64,000 nucleotides of DNA from JBCCGG01 sp039029395 (GCA_039029395.1 JBCCGG010000010.1:69478-133477); one strand, 5' to 3'; shown: positions 27,251 to 36,259, numbered from the stretch's first letter. Numbers and translations are program-made. The notes: generated by a model not told the origin, from the sequence alone.

Positions 27251-28225
27251 TTAGAGGTGGAAGTTGTCCATGATGTCAAGGATCGCCGGGCCAAGCAGCA
27301 CGATGAAGAGCGGCGGCAGGATGAAGACGATCATCGGCACCGTCAGCAGGGCGGGCAGGCGGGCCGCCTTTTCCTCGGCGCGCAGCATGCGCTCGTCTCG
27401 GGATTCCTGCGAGAGCACCCGGAGCGACTGGGCCAAGGGCGTACCGTACTTTTCCGACTGCATCAACGTGTTGACCATGCCGCGCAAGGCCGAAAGGGTG
27501 CAGCGCTCGGCCATGTTCTCCAGGGCCTTGCGTCGCTCAGGCAGGAAGCCGAGCTCCAGACTGGTCAGGCCGAACTCGTCCGAGATCTCGGGCGAGGCCT
27601 GGGCCAGTTCGTCGGCGACCCGGGCGGTCGTCGCGTCCAGGCTAAGGCCGGCCTCTGCGCAGATCACCATCAGGTCGAGCGCGTCGGGCAGGGCCTTGCG
27701 GATCTTGTCTTCGCGCTTTTGCGCCGCGTTCTTGATCACGATGTCCGGCGCATAGGCGCCGAAGATGACGCACACCAAGGTGCCCACCAGGTTGCCGACC
27801 GTGCCAAGCTGATAAAGATCGATGCCGAACAGCACGAACAGCGCTGTGCCGCCGAACACGAAGGGCAGGGCGATCTTGAGGAACAGGTAGCGCACCAAGG
27901 CATCCTTCGAACGCCAACCGGCGCGTGCCAAGTTCTTGGAGATCTTGGCCGCCTGGGTGGTGCGCATGAGTTGCAGGCGCTCGACGGTCTGACGCATCAT
28001 GGAAAGCGTCTGTTGGCGCTCCGCACGCTTGCGGCGCGGGGCGACGACGCCCGAGCGCAAGGCATCGCGCTGGGACGCCATGACTCTGGCCCGGCGCACA
28101 GCCGGATCACGGTGCAGCAGAGCGGACCAGATGGCCAGCAGGCTGACGGCCGCGGTCAACGCCGTCATGAAGATGATGACATCTTCGGGCGTGACACCTG
28201 GCGGCAGGAGTTTCTCGAAAGTCAT
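27251..28225 (-). CDS. tadC: Tad pilus inner-membrane protein TadC
   Basis: The 324-residue platform protein of the type II secretion F (GspF/TadB-C) family has hydrophobic segments at about residues 17-35, 115-160 and 295-315. Between them is the conserved cytoplasmic domain (ALPDALDLMVICAEAGLSLD, LGFLPERRKALENMAERC, TPLAQSLRVLSQESRDERM, KAARLPALLTVPMIVFILPP). It forms the inner-membrane base on which the CpaF ATPase acts. It is the last gene of the tad operon in this window and overlaps tadB by 4 bases (ATGA). Confidence 0.93.
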   Translation of the reverse strand: MTFEKLLPPGVTPEDVIIFMTALTAAVSLLAIWSALLHRDPAVRRARVMASQRDALRSGVVAPRRKRAERQQTLSMMRQTVERLQLMRTTQAAKISKNLARAGWRSKDALVRYLFLKIALPFVFGGTALFVLFGIDLYQLGTVGNLVGTLVCVIFGAYAPDIVIKNAAQKREDKIRKALPDALDLMVICAEAGLSLDATTARVADELAQASPEISDEFGLTSLELGFLPERRKALENMAERCTLSALRGMVNTLMQSEKYGTPLAQSLRVLSQESRDERMLRAEEKAARLPALLTVPMIVFILPPLFIVLLGPAILDIMDNFHL

Positions 28226-29235
28226 ATGTCGAACTTCACTAGTTTGTACATCACGGTGCCGCCGATCAGGAACATGATGCCGCCGACCGCCATCATCAGA
28301 TGGCCACGCGGATCAATGAACAGCTTGGTGATGTATTCGGCATTGACCAGGTAGATGAAGAAACCGACCACGAAGGGCAGGCAACCGATGATATAGGCGC
28401 TTGCCTTGGCCTCCGAGGACATGGCCTTGATCTTCAGCTTGAGCTGCCGGCGGCCGCGCAGAACGTTCGAGAGGTTCTGCAAGGTCTCCGACAGGTTGCC
28501 GCCGGTCTCGCTCTGGATCGCCAAGCTGACCGTGAAGAACTTGAACTCCTGAAGATCGAGCCGTTCGGACATATCCCACAGAACGTTCTCGAGCTTCTGG
28601 CCGAGGCGCACCGCGTCGGTCACCTGGCGTAGCTCCTCGCCGACCGGATCGGGCACCTCTTCGCCGGCGGTCTTGATCGACTCTGTGATCGGCAAGCCGG
28701 ACTTTAGGCCGCGCACCATCAGATCGATGGCATCGGGGAAGGCATTGAGGAACTTGTTGGCGCGCCGCTTGGCGAGCAGACCGACAATCAAGTGGGGAAA
28801 GCCGAAACCGATGAAGACGCCGGACAGGACGGCGGCCGCCGGCGGCATCGGCATGATAACGATGTTGAAAGCCGTACCCGCGGCGCCGGCCGCCAGGCAG
28901 AACAGCAGGTAGCGCGCGATGGAGATCCGCAGGCCAGCGCGGTCGAGCCGCTTGCGCAACAGCTCGCGGCGGGGCAGGGCGCTTTTGATCAAGCGGTCGA
29001 TCGCGGCGATGTTGCTCTCCGCGGTGTTGCGCTTGGCATTGACCGTGTCTTTTTTGTGCTCCTTGGGCGTGCGGCCGACGCGGATCTGTTCGACCCGCCG
29101 ACGCATGTCCTGTTTCCTGCTGTCCAAAAGCGACATCGCGATTAGCAACAGAATCAAGCCAACAACCGGCACGCCGATGTAGAGCAGGAGCTCCGCGTCG
29201 AACGGCAGATTGGCAAATACCTTTTGCAGATTCAT
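28222..29235 (-). CDS. tadB: Tad pilus inner-membrane protein TadB
   Basis: A 337-residue GspF-family platform protein, paralogous to TadC: an N-terminal membrane helix (LLLYIGVPVVGLILLLIAMS), then FPDAIDLMVRGLKSGLPITE, DPVGEELRQVTDAVRLGQ, SETGGNLSETLQNLSNVLR and two C-terminal helices (IIGCLPFVVGFFIYLVNAEY). It pairs with TadC at the base of the pilus. Both ends overlap neighbours by 4 bases, showing translational coupling from cpaF through tadC. Confidence 0.93.
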   Translation of the reverse strand: MNLQKVFANLPFDAELLLYIGVPVVGLILLLIAMSLLDSRKQDMRRRVEQIRVGRTPKEHKKDTVNAKRNTAESNIAAIDRLIKSALPRRELLRKRLDRAGLRISIARYLLFCLAAGAAGTAFNIVIMPMPPAAAVLSGVFIGFGFPHLIVGLLAKRRANKFLNAFPDAIDLMVRGLKSGLPITESIKTAGEEVPDPVGEELRQVTDAVRLGQKLENVLWDMSERLDLQEFKFFTVSLAIQSETGGNLSETLQNLSNVLRGRRQLKLKIKAMSSEAKASAYIIGCLPFVVGFFIYLVNAEYITKLFIDPRGHLMMAVGGIMFLIGGTVMYKLVKFDI

Positions 29236-30875
29236 CCCATCGCCTCCAGAAGCCGTTTGTCGAGACCGAAGTAGGCGGCTTGCGGCGTGAAGTTCGGGCG
29301 CAGTCCGGAAGGCTTGAAGCTTCCTTTAACTGACCCGTCGTCCGCCTCGCCCTCGAACTGGAAGGTAAAGAGGTCTTGTGTCGTGATGATGTCGCCTTCC
29401 ATGCCGACGATCTCGGAGATATGCGTAACGCGCCGCTGGCCGTCGCGCATGCGCGAGACCTGAATGATCATGTCGAGCGCGGCGGCGATCTGGGTGCGGA
29501 CAGCCTTACTGGGCAGATTGATGCCGGCCAGGCCGACCATGTTCTCGAGCCGCGACAGAGCCTCGCGCGGCCTATTGGCGTGGATCGTGCCGAGCGAGCC
29601 GTCATGGCCAGTGTTCATGGCTTGGAGCATGTCGACCGCCTCCGAGCCACGCACCTCGCCGAGGATGATCCGGTCGGGGCGCATACGAAGCGAGTTCTTG
29701 ACCAAATCTCGCATCGAAATGTCGCCGACGCCCTCCAAGTTTGCGGGCCGGGTTTCTAGACGGACCACATGGGGCTGCTGGAGTTGCAGCTCGGCGGCGT
29801 CCTCGATCGTTACGATCCGCTCGCCGACATCGATCATTTGCGATAGGGCATTGAGCAAGGTGGTCTTACCCGAGCCGGTACCGCCGGAAATCACGATGTT
29901 GAGCCGGCTGCGCGCGGCGATCTTGAGGATCGTGCACATCTCTGGTGAGATGTTGGCCTGGCTCGCCATCTTGTCGAGCGTGATGCCCTTCTTGGCGAAC
30001 TTACGAATTGAGATCGAGGGGCCGTCGATCGCGAGCGGCGGAATGATGATATTGACGCGGCTGCCGTCTTTGAGGCGGGCATCGACCATCGGCGTGGTTT
30101 CGTCGATGCGCCGGCCGATCTGTGAGACGATGCGCCGGGCGACGTTGAGCACGTGTGCGTCGTCGCGGAAGCGCACGTCGGTCAGCACCAGCTTGCCGGA
30201 GCGCTCCACATAAACTTGGTTCGCGCCGTTGACCATAATGTCATTGACGCTGTCGTCGACCAAAAGGGGCTCGAGTGGGCCAAGGCCCAGCATGTCGTTG
30301 AGCAGAAGGTCGACGACTGACTCTTGCTCGGGCCCATTGAGGCGGATCTTTTCCTCACCGAGCAGCTCGGTGACGATCTCGCCGACTTGTTGGGATAGCT
30401 CCTCGCGGGGCAGCTGGGAGGCCGCCGCCAGATCCAAACGCTCCATGACGAGCGGCTGGATCCGTTCTTTAGCGGTGTCAACGACTTTTGTGTTGGAGGT
30501 CGCGCTGGCGGCCGAAGACGCCTGGGCCGCCGCCGCCTGGTTTTGCCGGGCGACGTTTGTTTGCTGTCCGCGCGCGACCGGCGCTTTAGGGCTGCACTTC
30601 AGGAGCCAGTCAATCAGACTGGAGACGATGGTTCGGCGCTGAAGGAGATTCAGGCTTTCCGAATCGGTCTCGAGGTCAGCCGTGACGATCTGACCGATTC
30701 TTAAGGCCAACTCGGGTCTCGGCAGCGAACCGACTTTCTCGGTCTCGAATGCTTCGAGGATCCGAGGCTTCAACCGCTCCAGATACTGGGTCAGGTCGAC
30801 TTCCTGCCCACCGGCTGCCCCGCCCGAACGGCGGAGCGGGGTTGGAAGGTCGGACCTAACTGACTCCACACTCAT
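29232..30875 (-). CDS. cpaF: Tad pilus assembly ATPase CpaF/TadA
   Basis: A 547-residue type II/IV secretion ATPase. It has NDIMVNGANQVYVERSGKL, Walker A SGGTGSGKTTLLNA (Lys about residue 337), RIVTIEDAAELQLQQPHVV, GEVRGSEAVDMLQAMNTGHD and GTIHANRPREALSRLE, the standard CpaF set. The N-terminal 110 residues are Ala/Gln-rich and variable. It powers Flp pilin polymerisation. It lies one base before the cpaE stop and overlaps tadB by 4 bases. A second ATPase of the same family is at 18678-20249. Confidence 0.95.
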   Translation of the reverse strand: MSVESVRSDLPTPLRRSGGAAGGQEVDLTQYLERLKPRILEAFETEKVGSLPRPELALRIGQIVTADLETDSESLNLLQRRTIVSSLIDWLLKCSPKAPVARGQQTNVARQNQAAAAQASSAASATSNTKVVDTAKERIQPLVMERLDLAAASQLPREELSQQVGEIVTELLGEEKIRLNGPEQESVVDLLLNDMLGLGPLEPLLVDDSVNDIMVNGANQVYVERSGKLVLTDVRFRDDAHVLNVARRIVSQIGRRIDETTPMVDARLKDGSRVNIIIPPLAIDGPSISIRKFAKKGITLDKMASQANISPEMCTILKIAARSRLNIVISGGTGSGKTTLLNALSQMIDVGERIVTIEDAAELQLQQPHVVRLETRPANLEGVGDISMRDLVKNSLRMRPDRIILGEVRGSEAVDMLQAMNTGHDGSLGTIHANRPREALSRLENMVGLAGINLPSKAVRTQIAAALDMIIQVSRMRDGQRRVTHISEIVGMEGDIITTQDLFTFQFEGEADDGSVKGSFKPSGLRPNFTPQAAYFGLDKRLLEAMG

Positions 30876-32141
30876 TTACTTTTTGCTCCTCTTGCCAAAG
30901 GCGGCGAAGGGATTCTTGCTTCCGTTGGACTTGACGCCCTTGATCTTGGACTTGCCTTTGGTCTTAGGCTTGCCCTGGATCTTTTCGGCGAGCTCATGGA
31001 AGCCCTTGGAGGCCTTGCTTCTGGCCGCGCAATGGACCACCGGCTTGCCGTTGTTGGCAGCCTCGTTGAAGGCTTTCGGGTCGTCGGGGATGACCAAGTC
31101 GACCTTGCGTCCAAGCGCCTTCTGGAAGTCCGGCAGGCGCATGGCCTGTTGGGCGCCGCCGGAGTGATTGGCCACCACCGTGATCGGCTTGCCCTTGGCA
31201 GCTTCTTCCACATTGCCAAGCAGGCGAATGGTATCACGCAAGCCTGCCAAGCTCAGCTCGCAGACCAGCACGATATGGGTCGCGGCCTGGAGCGTTGGAT
31301 TGCGCATGGCAAAGGCCGGTCGAGGCAGATCCACGACGATGGAGTCGTTGCCACGTGCGACGGTCTGGAACAGGATCTCGATCGCCTCGCTCTGACAGGA
31401 GATGTCTCCGGACAAAGCCTCCTCGGTCGCCATGACCGACAGGTTATTGGTCAGCTTCGCCGTGGCGCTGGCGATGAATAGACTGTCGATCCGGTTGGGG
31501 TTCTCCAGCGCCTCGCGCAGACCCCTGGTCGGCTCCAGATCAAGGGAAAGGGCGACCGTGCCGAACTCCAGGTCAAGATCGACCAAGGCCGTCTTTTGGC
31601 CGTACTTCTCAGCGAACAGCCAGGAAAGATTGACCGCAACCGTGCTGCTACCGACACCGCCACGGGTGCCGAGCACAACAACGTTCTTGGTCTCCTTCCT
31701 CTCCTTGCCTGCCAGGACAGAGGGATCGAGCGGTTCCTCGGTCTTTTTTAGGGCGGCGGCCATGGCTTTTTCCGAAACCGGCTTGACCAGATAGTCGGTC
31801 ACGCCGGCGCTGGTCAGCTCCCGGTAAAGCTCGACATCGTTGATCTCACCGATGCCGATCAGACGGGTTTCCTCGGTGAAGGCCGTGGTGAAGGAGAGCA
31901 TAGTGCTCATAGGCTCTTCATTGTCGCCGAGATCGACGATCAAGACCTTGGGAGCCGGGGCCTCCGAGAGGAAGGCCAGGGCGTCCGAGGGGTCACCGTC
32001 GCGCACGACCACGTTCGGGAAGAACTCGCGTGCGACGTCGGTGACGACACCGTGCGTCTGATTGTCGGCGACGAAGGCAATGCATTCGGCGCCTACAAAA
32101 TCCAGCGACTGGGTGTCGGCAAATTCTTCAATCGCGCTCAT
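30876..32141 (-). CDS. cpaE: Tad pilus localisation ATPase CpaE/TadZ
   Basis: The 421-residue protein has an N-terminal receiver-like domain (about 1-130, PKVLIVDLGDNEEPMSTML, VTDYLVKPVSEKAMAAALK) and a MinD/ParA-like domain. The P-loop VLGTRGGVGSSTVAVNLSW is the deviant Walker A of CpaE proteins, lacking the lysine expected at the end of the loop. ALVDLDLEFGTVALSLDLEP follows as in MinD. The C-terminus is basic with Lys-rich repeats. CpaE homologues place the pilus machinery at a cell pole. The gene overlaps the cpaD stop by one base. Confidence 0.92.
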   Translation of the reverse strand: MSAIEEFADTQSLDFVGAECIAFVADNQTHGVVTDVAREFFPNVVVRDGDPSDALAFLSEAPAPKVLIVDLGDNEEPMSTMLSFTTAFTEETRLIGIGEINDVELYRELTSAGVTDYLVKPVSEKAMAAALKKTEEPLDPSVLAGKERKETKNVVVLGTRGGVGSSTVAVNLSWLFAEKYGQKTALVDLDLEFGTVALSLDLEPTRGLREALENPNRIDSLFIASATAKLTNNLSVMATEEALSGDISCQSEAIEILFQTVARGNDSIVVDLPRPAFAMRNPTLQAATHIVLVCELSLAGLRDTIRLLGNVEEAAKGKPITVVANHSGGAQQAMRLPDFQKALGRKVDLVIPDDPKAFNEAANNGKPVVHCAARSKASKGFHELAEKIQGKPKTKGKSKIKGVKSNGSKNPFAAFGKRSKK

Positions 32142-32824
32142 TACTCTGTTGCCTCCCGCTGGATTTTTTCCTCCTTGTCTTGGCGATACCGCTGCAAGGC
32201 AAGGCTAGCCTTTTCGCCGTCGGCCGGATCCAGCGAGCGGCCCTTGTTGAGGTCGCGCGGGTCCGCGACCATCAAGCCGAGCGCCGCATTGTTGGTGCAG
32301 CCGAGCGCATAATCCGGACGATCGCCGATGTCGTGCTGGGCGTCGCAATCCGGGATGACAGCCACCGAACGGGTCACGACGATGACCACCTGATCCTGGG
32401 CCCGGGTGCGCGACACCGCCGTGGGCGCAGCTGTGAAGCTCGGCAGACCCAAGTCGGCAAGCTCGTCGCGAAGTACCGCGATCTGACCTTCCGTGCGGTT
32501 GCTGTAGGTGCCGCTGTCGTTGCGCGCACCCTCCAGGATAATGGTGTCGGCGGCGGTCAGATTGCTGACCACAACGAAGTCATGAAGCCGCCGGCGCTCG
32601 GGATCGTCGGGCTGGGTGGAGATCGATGGGAAATCCACGACATGCTCGAAGGTGACGGTCTCTACCGTGTTCACCGGCGGTGCATCGATTTGCTGCCAGC
32701 GGGCGGCGACCTCGGCCAGGTATTCCTCGGTGGATTGATCCGAGGAGCAGCCGGCCAGCACCAGGGCGCTCAATCCGAAGAGGATCGTCGTGCTGGTGAG
32801 TTTACGCTTAATCTGCATGCTCAT
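32141..32824 (-). CDS. cpaD: Pilus assembly lipoprotein CpaD
   Basis: The 227-residue lipoprotein precursor has hydrophobic segment TILFGLSALVLAGC with the lipobox LAGC and Cys at about residue 26. The mature part has the CpaD pattern: HVVDFPS, RLHDFVVVSNLTAADTIILE, VVIVVTRSVAVIPDCDAQHD, YALGCTNNAALGLMVADPRD, whose paired cysteines probably form a disulphide. CpaD/RcpB proteins sit on the inner leaflet of the outer membrane with the secretin. Its position between cpaC and cpaE is the standard one. Confidence 0.92.
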   Translation of the reverse strand: MSMQIKRKLTSTTILFGLSALVLAGCSSDQSTEEYLAEVAARWQQIDAPPVNTVETVTFEHVVDFPSISTQPDDPERRRLHDFVVVSNLTAADTIILEGARNDSGTYSNRTEGQIAVLRDELADLGLPSFTAAPTAVSRTRAQDQVVIVVTRSVAVIPDCDAQHDIGDRPDYALGCTNNAALGLMVADPRDLNKGRSLDPADGEKASLALQRYRQDKEEKIQREATE

Positions 32825-32831
32825 GGGCCTC

Positions 32832-34301
32832 TCACTCCACGATGAAGCCGGCGTTCTCGCCGACGCGCGACGCCGTCGGGATGCCGCCGTTTAACGGAAT
32901 GGTGTTGGGGCTACGGTTCTGCTGAGCCGTCGCCGCCATATTGTCCGAGGACGCCGGTCGCTTGGAGTAGGCGTCGGTCGGTGCCGGGATCCGGGTGTCC
33001 ACGGGGCGCACCACGTAGGGCGTGACGATAATCATCAGCTCGGTCTCGCGGCGCTCAAAGCGGTCGCTCCGAAACAGGTCGCCTAGTATCGGGATGTCGT
33101 TCAAGCCCGGTACCGCATCGAGGTCCTGAAGGGAGTTGTCCAAGAACAAGCCAGCGATCGCGAAGCTCTGACCGGAGGCGAGCTCGACCGTGGTCTCGGC
33201 ACGCCGTGTGGTCAAACCGGGCACTTGGATGTTCTGGGCGATGATCGCGCCGTTGTTGGTCAGCTGACTGACTTCCGGGCGAACCCGCATGGAGATCCGA
33301 TTGCCGCTCAACATGGTCGGCGTGAACGATAGGCTGACACCGAACTCCTTGAACTCGATCGCGATCTGGTCGTCGCCGACGCCGACCGGGATCGGGAACT
33401 CACCGCCAGCCAGGAAGCTGGCAGTCTCGCCAGACAGGGCGGTCAGATTCGGCTCCGCCAAGATCGTCACCAGCTGATCGGTCTGCATGAGGTCGATCAG
33501 GCCGTTGATGTCGAACTGACCAATGCTGCCGCCGCCGAAGATGGATTGGGTTCCGCCGGTGCGGGTGATGAAAGGATCGGTGCCAATGCCCGGGAAGGGG
33601 ACCGGCGGGCTGATGGTCGAGTTGCCGTTGAACAGCGACCCGAGTACCACCGGATTGCCGGTCGCGATGCCCAGGGTGAAGGACGTGCCGTCGAAAGCAG
33701 CCTCCCAATTGAAACCGAACTGACGTACGACAGTGCGCGACACCTCGGCAATGCGGACCCGGAGGTTGACCTGATTGGGCGCCATCACCTGAAGCTGGTT
33801 GATGATCTCTTCCTTCTTGCCGATAAAACGCTGGGCCAGACGGCGTGCGTTCTCGGCCTCGGTCGGCGATTCCACCATACCGCTCAGGACGATGCCGGTG
33901 TCGATCGAGGTCGCGGTCACCCCCTCCTCAGGAAACAGCCGGGCGAGGGCCGCGTTCAAGCGGCTCATGTTATGGGACACCACGACGCGGTAGTTGGCAA
34001 TCACGTGCTCGTTCTCGTCGACCGCGTAGAGCGTGGTTTCACCAGGGCGCTTGCCAAAGAGATAGACCAAACGCGGCGACTTCACGCTCACGTCGGCGAC
34101 GTCGGAGTTCGCGATGAAGACCGAGTTGACCGGGCGATCGAGTCGGACCAACTGGCCCTCGTTGAGCTCGACAGTCAGCCGGTTGGTGTCCGAGGCGGCT
34201 TGCACCTGGTTGGCGGCGCTCGTCGACTGGGCGACCAATCCGGTGCCCGCCAATACAGCCAAAGCCGCGATGGCAATGCAGAGTTTGTGCGGCTTATTCA
34301 T
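32832..34301 (-). CDS. cpaC: Tad pilus secretin CpaC/RcpA
   Basis: From ATG 34301 the product has 489 residues with signal peptide LCIAIAALAVLAGTGLVAQS. An N-terminal domain (LVRLDRPVNSVFIANSDVAD, KRPGETTLYAVDENE) and a BON-like part precede the secretin domain (LNVTEPNLTAL-like LAEPNLTALSGETASFLAG, GVSLSFTPTML, IPILGDLFRSDRFERRETEL, MIIVTPYVVRPVD). It forms the outer-membrane pore for the Flp pilus. ATG 34301 lies within the last codons of cpaB (8-base overlap), so it is preferred over an upstream in-frame ATG at 34358. Confidence 0.93.
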   Translation of the reverse strand: MNKPHKLCIAIAALAVLAGTGLVAQSTSAANQVQAASDTNRLTVELNEGQLVRLDRPVNSVFIANSDVADVSVKSPRLVYLFGKRPGETTLYAVDENEHVIANYRVVVSHNMSRLNAALARLFPEEGVTATSIDTGIVLSGMVESPTEAENARRLAQRFIGKKEEIINQLQVMAPNQVNLRVRIAEVSRTVVRQFGFNWEAAFDGTSFTLGIATGNPVVLGSLFNGNSTISPPVPFPGIGTDPFITRTGGTQSIFGGGSIGQFDINGLIDLMQTDQLVTILAEPNLTALSGETASFLAGGEFPIPVGVGDDQIAIEFKEFGVSLSFTPTMLSGNRISMRVRPEVSQLTNNGAIIAQNIQVPGLTTRRAETTVELASGQSFAIAGLFLDNSLQDLDAVPGLNDIPILGDLFRSDRFERRETELMIIVTPYVVRPVDTRIPAPTDAYSKRPASSDNMAATAQQNRSPNTIPLNGGIPTASRVGENAGFIVE

Positions 34302-35259
34302 CTTCGCTACTCCCGTCATCCTGCTCGGTCGTGACCGTGATCTCGAACTTCTGATCACCCTCGGCGGCCTTTTCGACCTTCTGGGACCTGATCTTGTTGC
34401 CCCGCACGACTTTCACGGTGTTGCCGTTGCCGACCGGAGGGAAGGCGACCAAGGTGGTCGCTTCCGCATCCCAGGTGTAGGAGCCGCTGCGCTCCGGCGC
34501 GCCTTCTTCGGAGGGCTCGCCGCCGGCCGCGAGACGCTCCAGCTCTTCATCGTCCTTGGCCAGGCTGCGCAGGCTAAGCGAAAGCTTGCCCAGACTGTCG
34601 GCAACGGCGAGAACCTCGGCTTGCTTCGGCGTGACCTCGAGGGTCACGGTCTTGGCCGCGCGTGGTTCGTTGCCGCTGGCCAGCCGGGAGTCGAGAGCCA
34701 GAACCCGCACATTGGTGAGCACGGTCTCGCTCGCCCTGTGGGTCTCTTTCTTCTTCTTACCGGTTTCTTTCTCGACCTCTAGCTTGTAGGTCAAGAGAAT
34801 ATCGACACGGTCGCCAGGGAAAACCAGGCCCGCGATTCCGGTCGCCGAGTTAATCTTAATCGAGGTCGCCCGGAAGCCAGGCTTCAACACCGCGGCGAGA
34901 AAACCTCTCGTGCCGGGATGAATGATCTGCGAGCGAGTGACGGGCTGTCCCATGGCGATCGTGTGACGAACCACCGAACCGTGGAGATCCTCGGAAGCCT
35001 GCTGCGTTTTCACGTAGTAGTTCTCGGGGATATCGTCGTTGGGCCAAGCCTGCCAGCGCAGATGCTGTTCGTTAATGAAGACACCGGGCGGCAGGTCAGT
35101 TCGCGCGACCAGTACCTCGGTCACTTCTTTCTCTTCCACGACTGGCTGGACTATGGTCGGACGGGCGCGTTGGCTGTCGAGCCAGCCGCGCGCTACGAAG
35201 ATCGTTCCGACGATCAACGCCAAAGCCGTCGCAATGAGCAGGATATTACGTACGGACAT
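34294..35259 (-). CDS. cpaB: Flp pilus assembly protein CpaB/RcpC
   Basis: The 321-residue protein has an N-terminal membrane anchor (NILLIATALALIVGTIFVAR) and a SAF domain (TEVLVARTDLPPGVFINEQH, VRHTIAMGQPVTRSQII), then the RcpC/CpaB domain with AVSI-like GFRATSIKINSATGIAGLVF, PGDRVDILLTY and VTLEVTPKQAEVLAVADSLG. The C-terminus is acidic (DDGSSEDE). SAF domains bind peptidoglycan-like or sugar ligands; in the Tad system CpaB links the secretin to the periplasm. It overlaps cpaC by 8 bases. Confidence 0.92.
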   Translation of the reverse strand: MSVRNILLIATALALIVGTIFVARGWLDSQRARPTIVQPVVEEKEVTEVLVARTDLPPGVFINEQHLRWQAWPNDDIPENYYVKTQQASEDLHGSVVRHTIAMGQPVTRSQIIHPGTRGFLAAVLKPGFRATSIKINSATGIAGLVFPGDRVDILLTYKLEVEKETGKKKKETHRASETVLTNVRVLALDSRLASGNEPRAAKTVTLEVTPKQAEVLAVADSLGKLSLSLRSLAKDDEELERLAAGGEPSEEGAPERSGSYTWDAEATTLVAFPPVGNGNTVKVVRGNKIRSQKVEKAAEGDQKFEITVTTEQDDGSSEDE

Positions 35260-35273
35260 GGGTCACTCATCTC

Positions 35274-35807
35274 CTACAGGGGCAAACGAGGTAAACCTAC
35301 TCCGATAAGAGTAAATGCCACGTAAAGGCCACCACACGCGATGGCCACAGCATAGGGAATAGGTCTTTTCGAAGGGGCGATTTCCGCTACCGATTCACCA
35401 TTCGCGCTCGTCGCGGTCGCCGGGTGCAAGCGACTGCGAAGCCAAAGGATTACAGCTAAAATCCCTCCGGCAGCAGTGGTGATCAGGATGAACTCAGCGC
35501 CTTGGTTAGGCCCGGCCCAAAGCATGATCGCGGCAATCAACTTGGCGTCTCCACCACCGAGCCAACCTTGGGCGAAAAGGATGAATCCGACCGAAAGGGT
35601 GGCCGCGCCGAGTCCCAAGGCCGTCAGCCAATCGATCGGAACCGGCGCGCTCAGCACGGCGGCCGGAAACAGCAATGCGATCGAAGCCGAAACTCGGTTG
35701 GGAATTGTCAGGCTACGGACGTCGGTAAAGGCCGCGTAAAGGATCAAGCCGGCGAAGAGGGCGACCACGATCACATAAACGCTGGGTGTCAGGAACATGA
35801 TAGCCAC
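35274..35807 (-). CDS. cpaA: Prepilin peptidase CpaA/TadV
   Basis: The 177-residue type IV leader peptidase of the short Tad type has only the membrane catalytic part. The two aspartates of this aspartyl protease are in YAAFTDVRSLTIPNR (Asp about 29) and WLGGGDAKLIAAIMLW. Further hydrophobic segments span the C-terminal half (AVAIACGGLYVAFTLIGVG). It cleaves the Flp prepilin after the Gly of its leader. The gene follows a strong hairpin after flp, so read-through probably sets its lower level. Confidence 0.92.
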   Translation of the reverse strand: MAIMFLTPSVYVIVVALFAGLILYAAFTDVRSLTIPNRVSASIALLFPAAVLSAPVPIDWLTALGLGAATLSVGFILFAQGWLGGGDAKLIAAIMLWAGPNQGAEFILITTAAGGILAVILWLRSRLHPATATSANGESVAEIAPSKRPIPYAVAIACGGLYVAFTLIGVGLPRLPL

Positions 35808-35841
35808 TTGGGTGGTTGGGGCGGGCTGACGCCGCGCACAA

Positions 35842-35873
35842 GAAGAAGGGGCCGGGGAGTAATCCCCGGCCCC
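35842..35873 (-). terminator. Strong hairpin between flp and cpaA
   Basis: On the minus strand GGGGCCGGGGA (35873-35863) pairs perfectly over 11 bp with TCCCCGGCCCC (35858-35848), loop TTAC, then TTCTTCTT. It lies 50 bases after the flp stop and before cpaA. It would stop most transcripts after flp while letting some read through into the assembly genes. Confidence 0.8.
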
Positions 35874-35922
35874 TATCTTGCCGTCTTATCCTTACGACCT
35901 TCTAAAGAAGGCCGAAGGGATA

Positions 35923-36090
35923 TTACGAAGTCGCCGACTGCAGGTGCGAGCTGACCGTGTTGAACATGGTCTGCAGGGAATCACCCATGGCGCTCAGAGC
36001 ACCGATCGCGGCAACGGAGACGAGCGCGGCAATGAGGCCATACTCAATGGCCGTGGCACCAGACTCGTCCTGAAGGAACTTCTTAAACAT
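35923..36090 (-). CDS. flp: Flp/Fap type IVb prepilin
   Basis: A 55-residue pilin. It starts FKKFLQDESGATAIEYGLIA, the exact Flp leader and cleavage context: basic leader, Gly before the cut, then ATAIEYGL with the Glu and Tyr of the Flp motif. A hydrophobic helix (LIAALVSVAAIGALSAMG) and a short Ser/Gln-rich tail follow. It has AAGGAGG at 36099-36105 and a CtrA-type box 55 bases upstream. This is the pilus subunit and first gene of the tad locus. Confidence 0.95.
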   Translation of the reverse strand: MFKKFLQDESGATAIEYGLIAALVSVAAIGALSAMGDSLQTMFNTVSSHLQSATS

Positions 36091-36144
36091 GGTTGCAACC
36101 TCCTTGGTTCAGGCATAACCGAGGCGGATAGTGGCTGAGACGTT

Positions 36145-36159
36145 TTAAAAAATTGTTAA
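36145..36159. promoter_or_regulatory. Perfect CtrA-type box upstream of flp
   Basis: TTAA-AAAATTG-TTAA matches the alphaproteobacterial CtrA consensus TTAA-N7-TTAA exactly and begins 55 bases before the flp start codon. In Caulobacter CtrA directly activates the pilin gene pilA, so CtrA control of the tad operon is a reasonable inference. The consensus is palindromic, so the strand is not fixed. Confidence 0.6.
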
Positions 36160-36244
36160 ATCACCAGGAACAAATTTTACATTTGATCGATCCTCACGAC
36201 TTAGAAAATTAGTGTACGGTCAAATCAAAAAGGAACTATTATAG

Positions 36245-36259
36245 TTAACTCCAAATTGA
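36245..36259. promoter_or_regulatory. Second CtrA-like box (one mismatch)
   Basis: TTAA-CTCCAAA-TTGA differs from the CtrA consensus at one position. It lies 86 bases beyond the perfect box in the same flp/PAP2 divergent gap, next to a TATAAT-like hexamer read on the minus strand (36238-36243). Tandem CtrA sites are common, but this one could be chance in AT-rich DNA. Confidence 0.35.
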
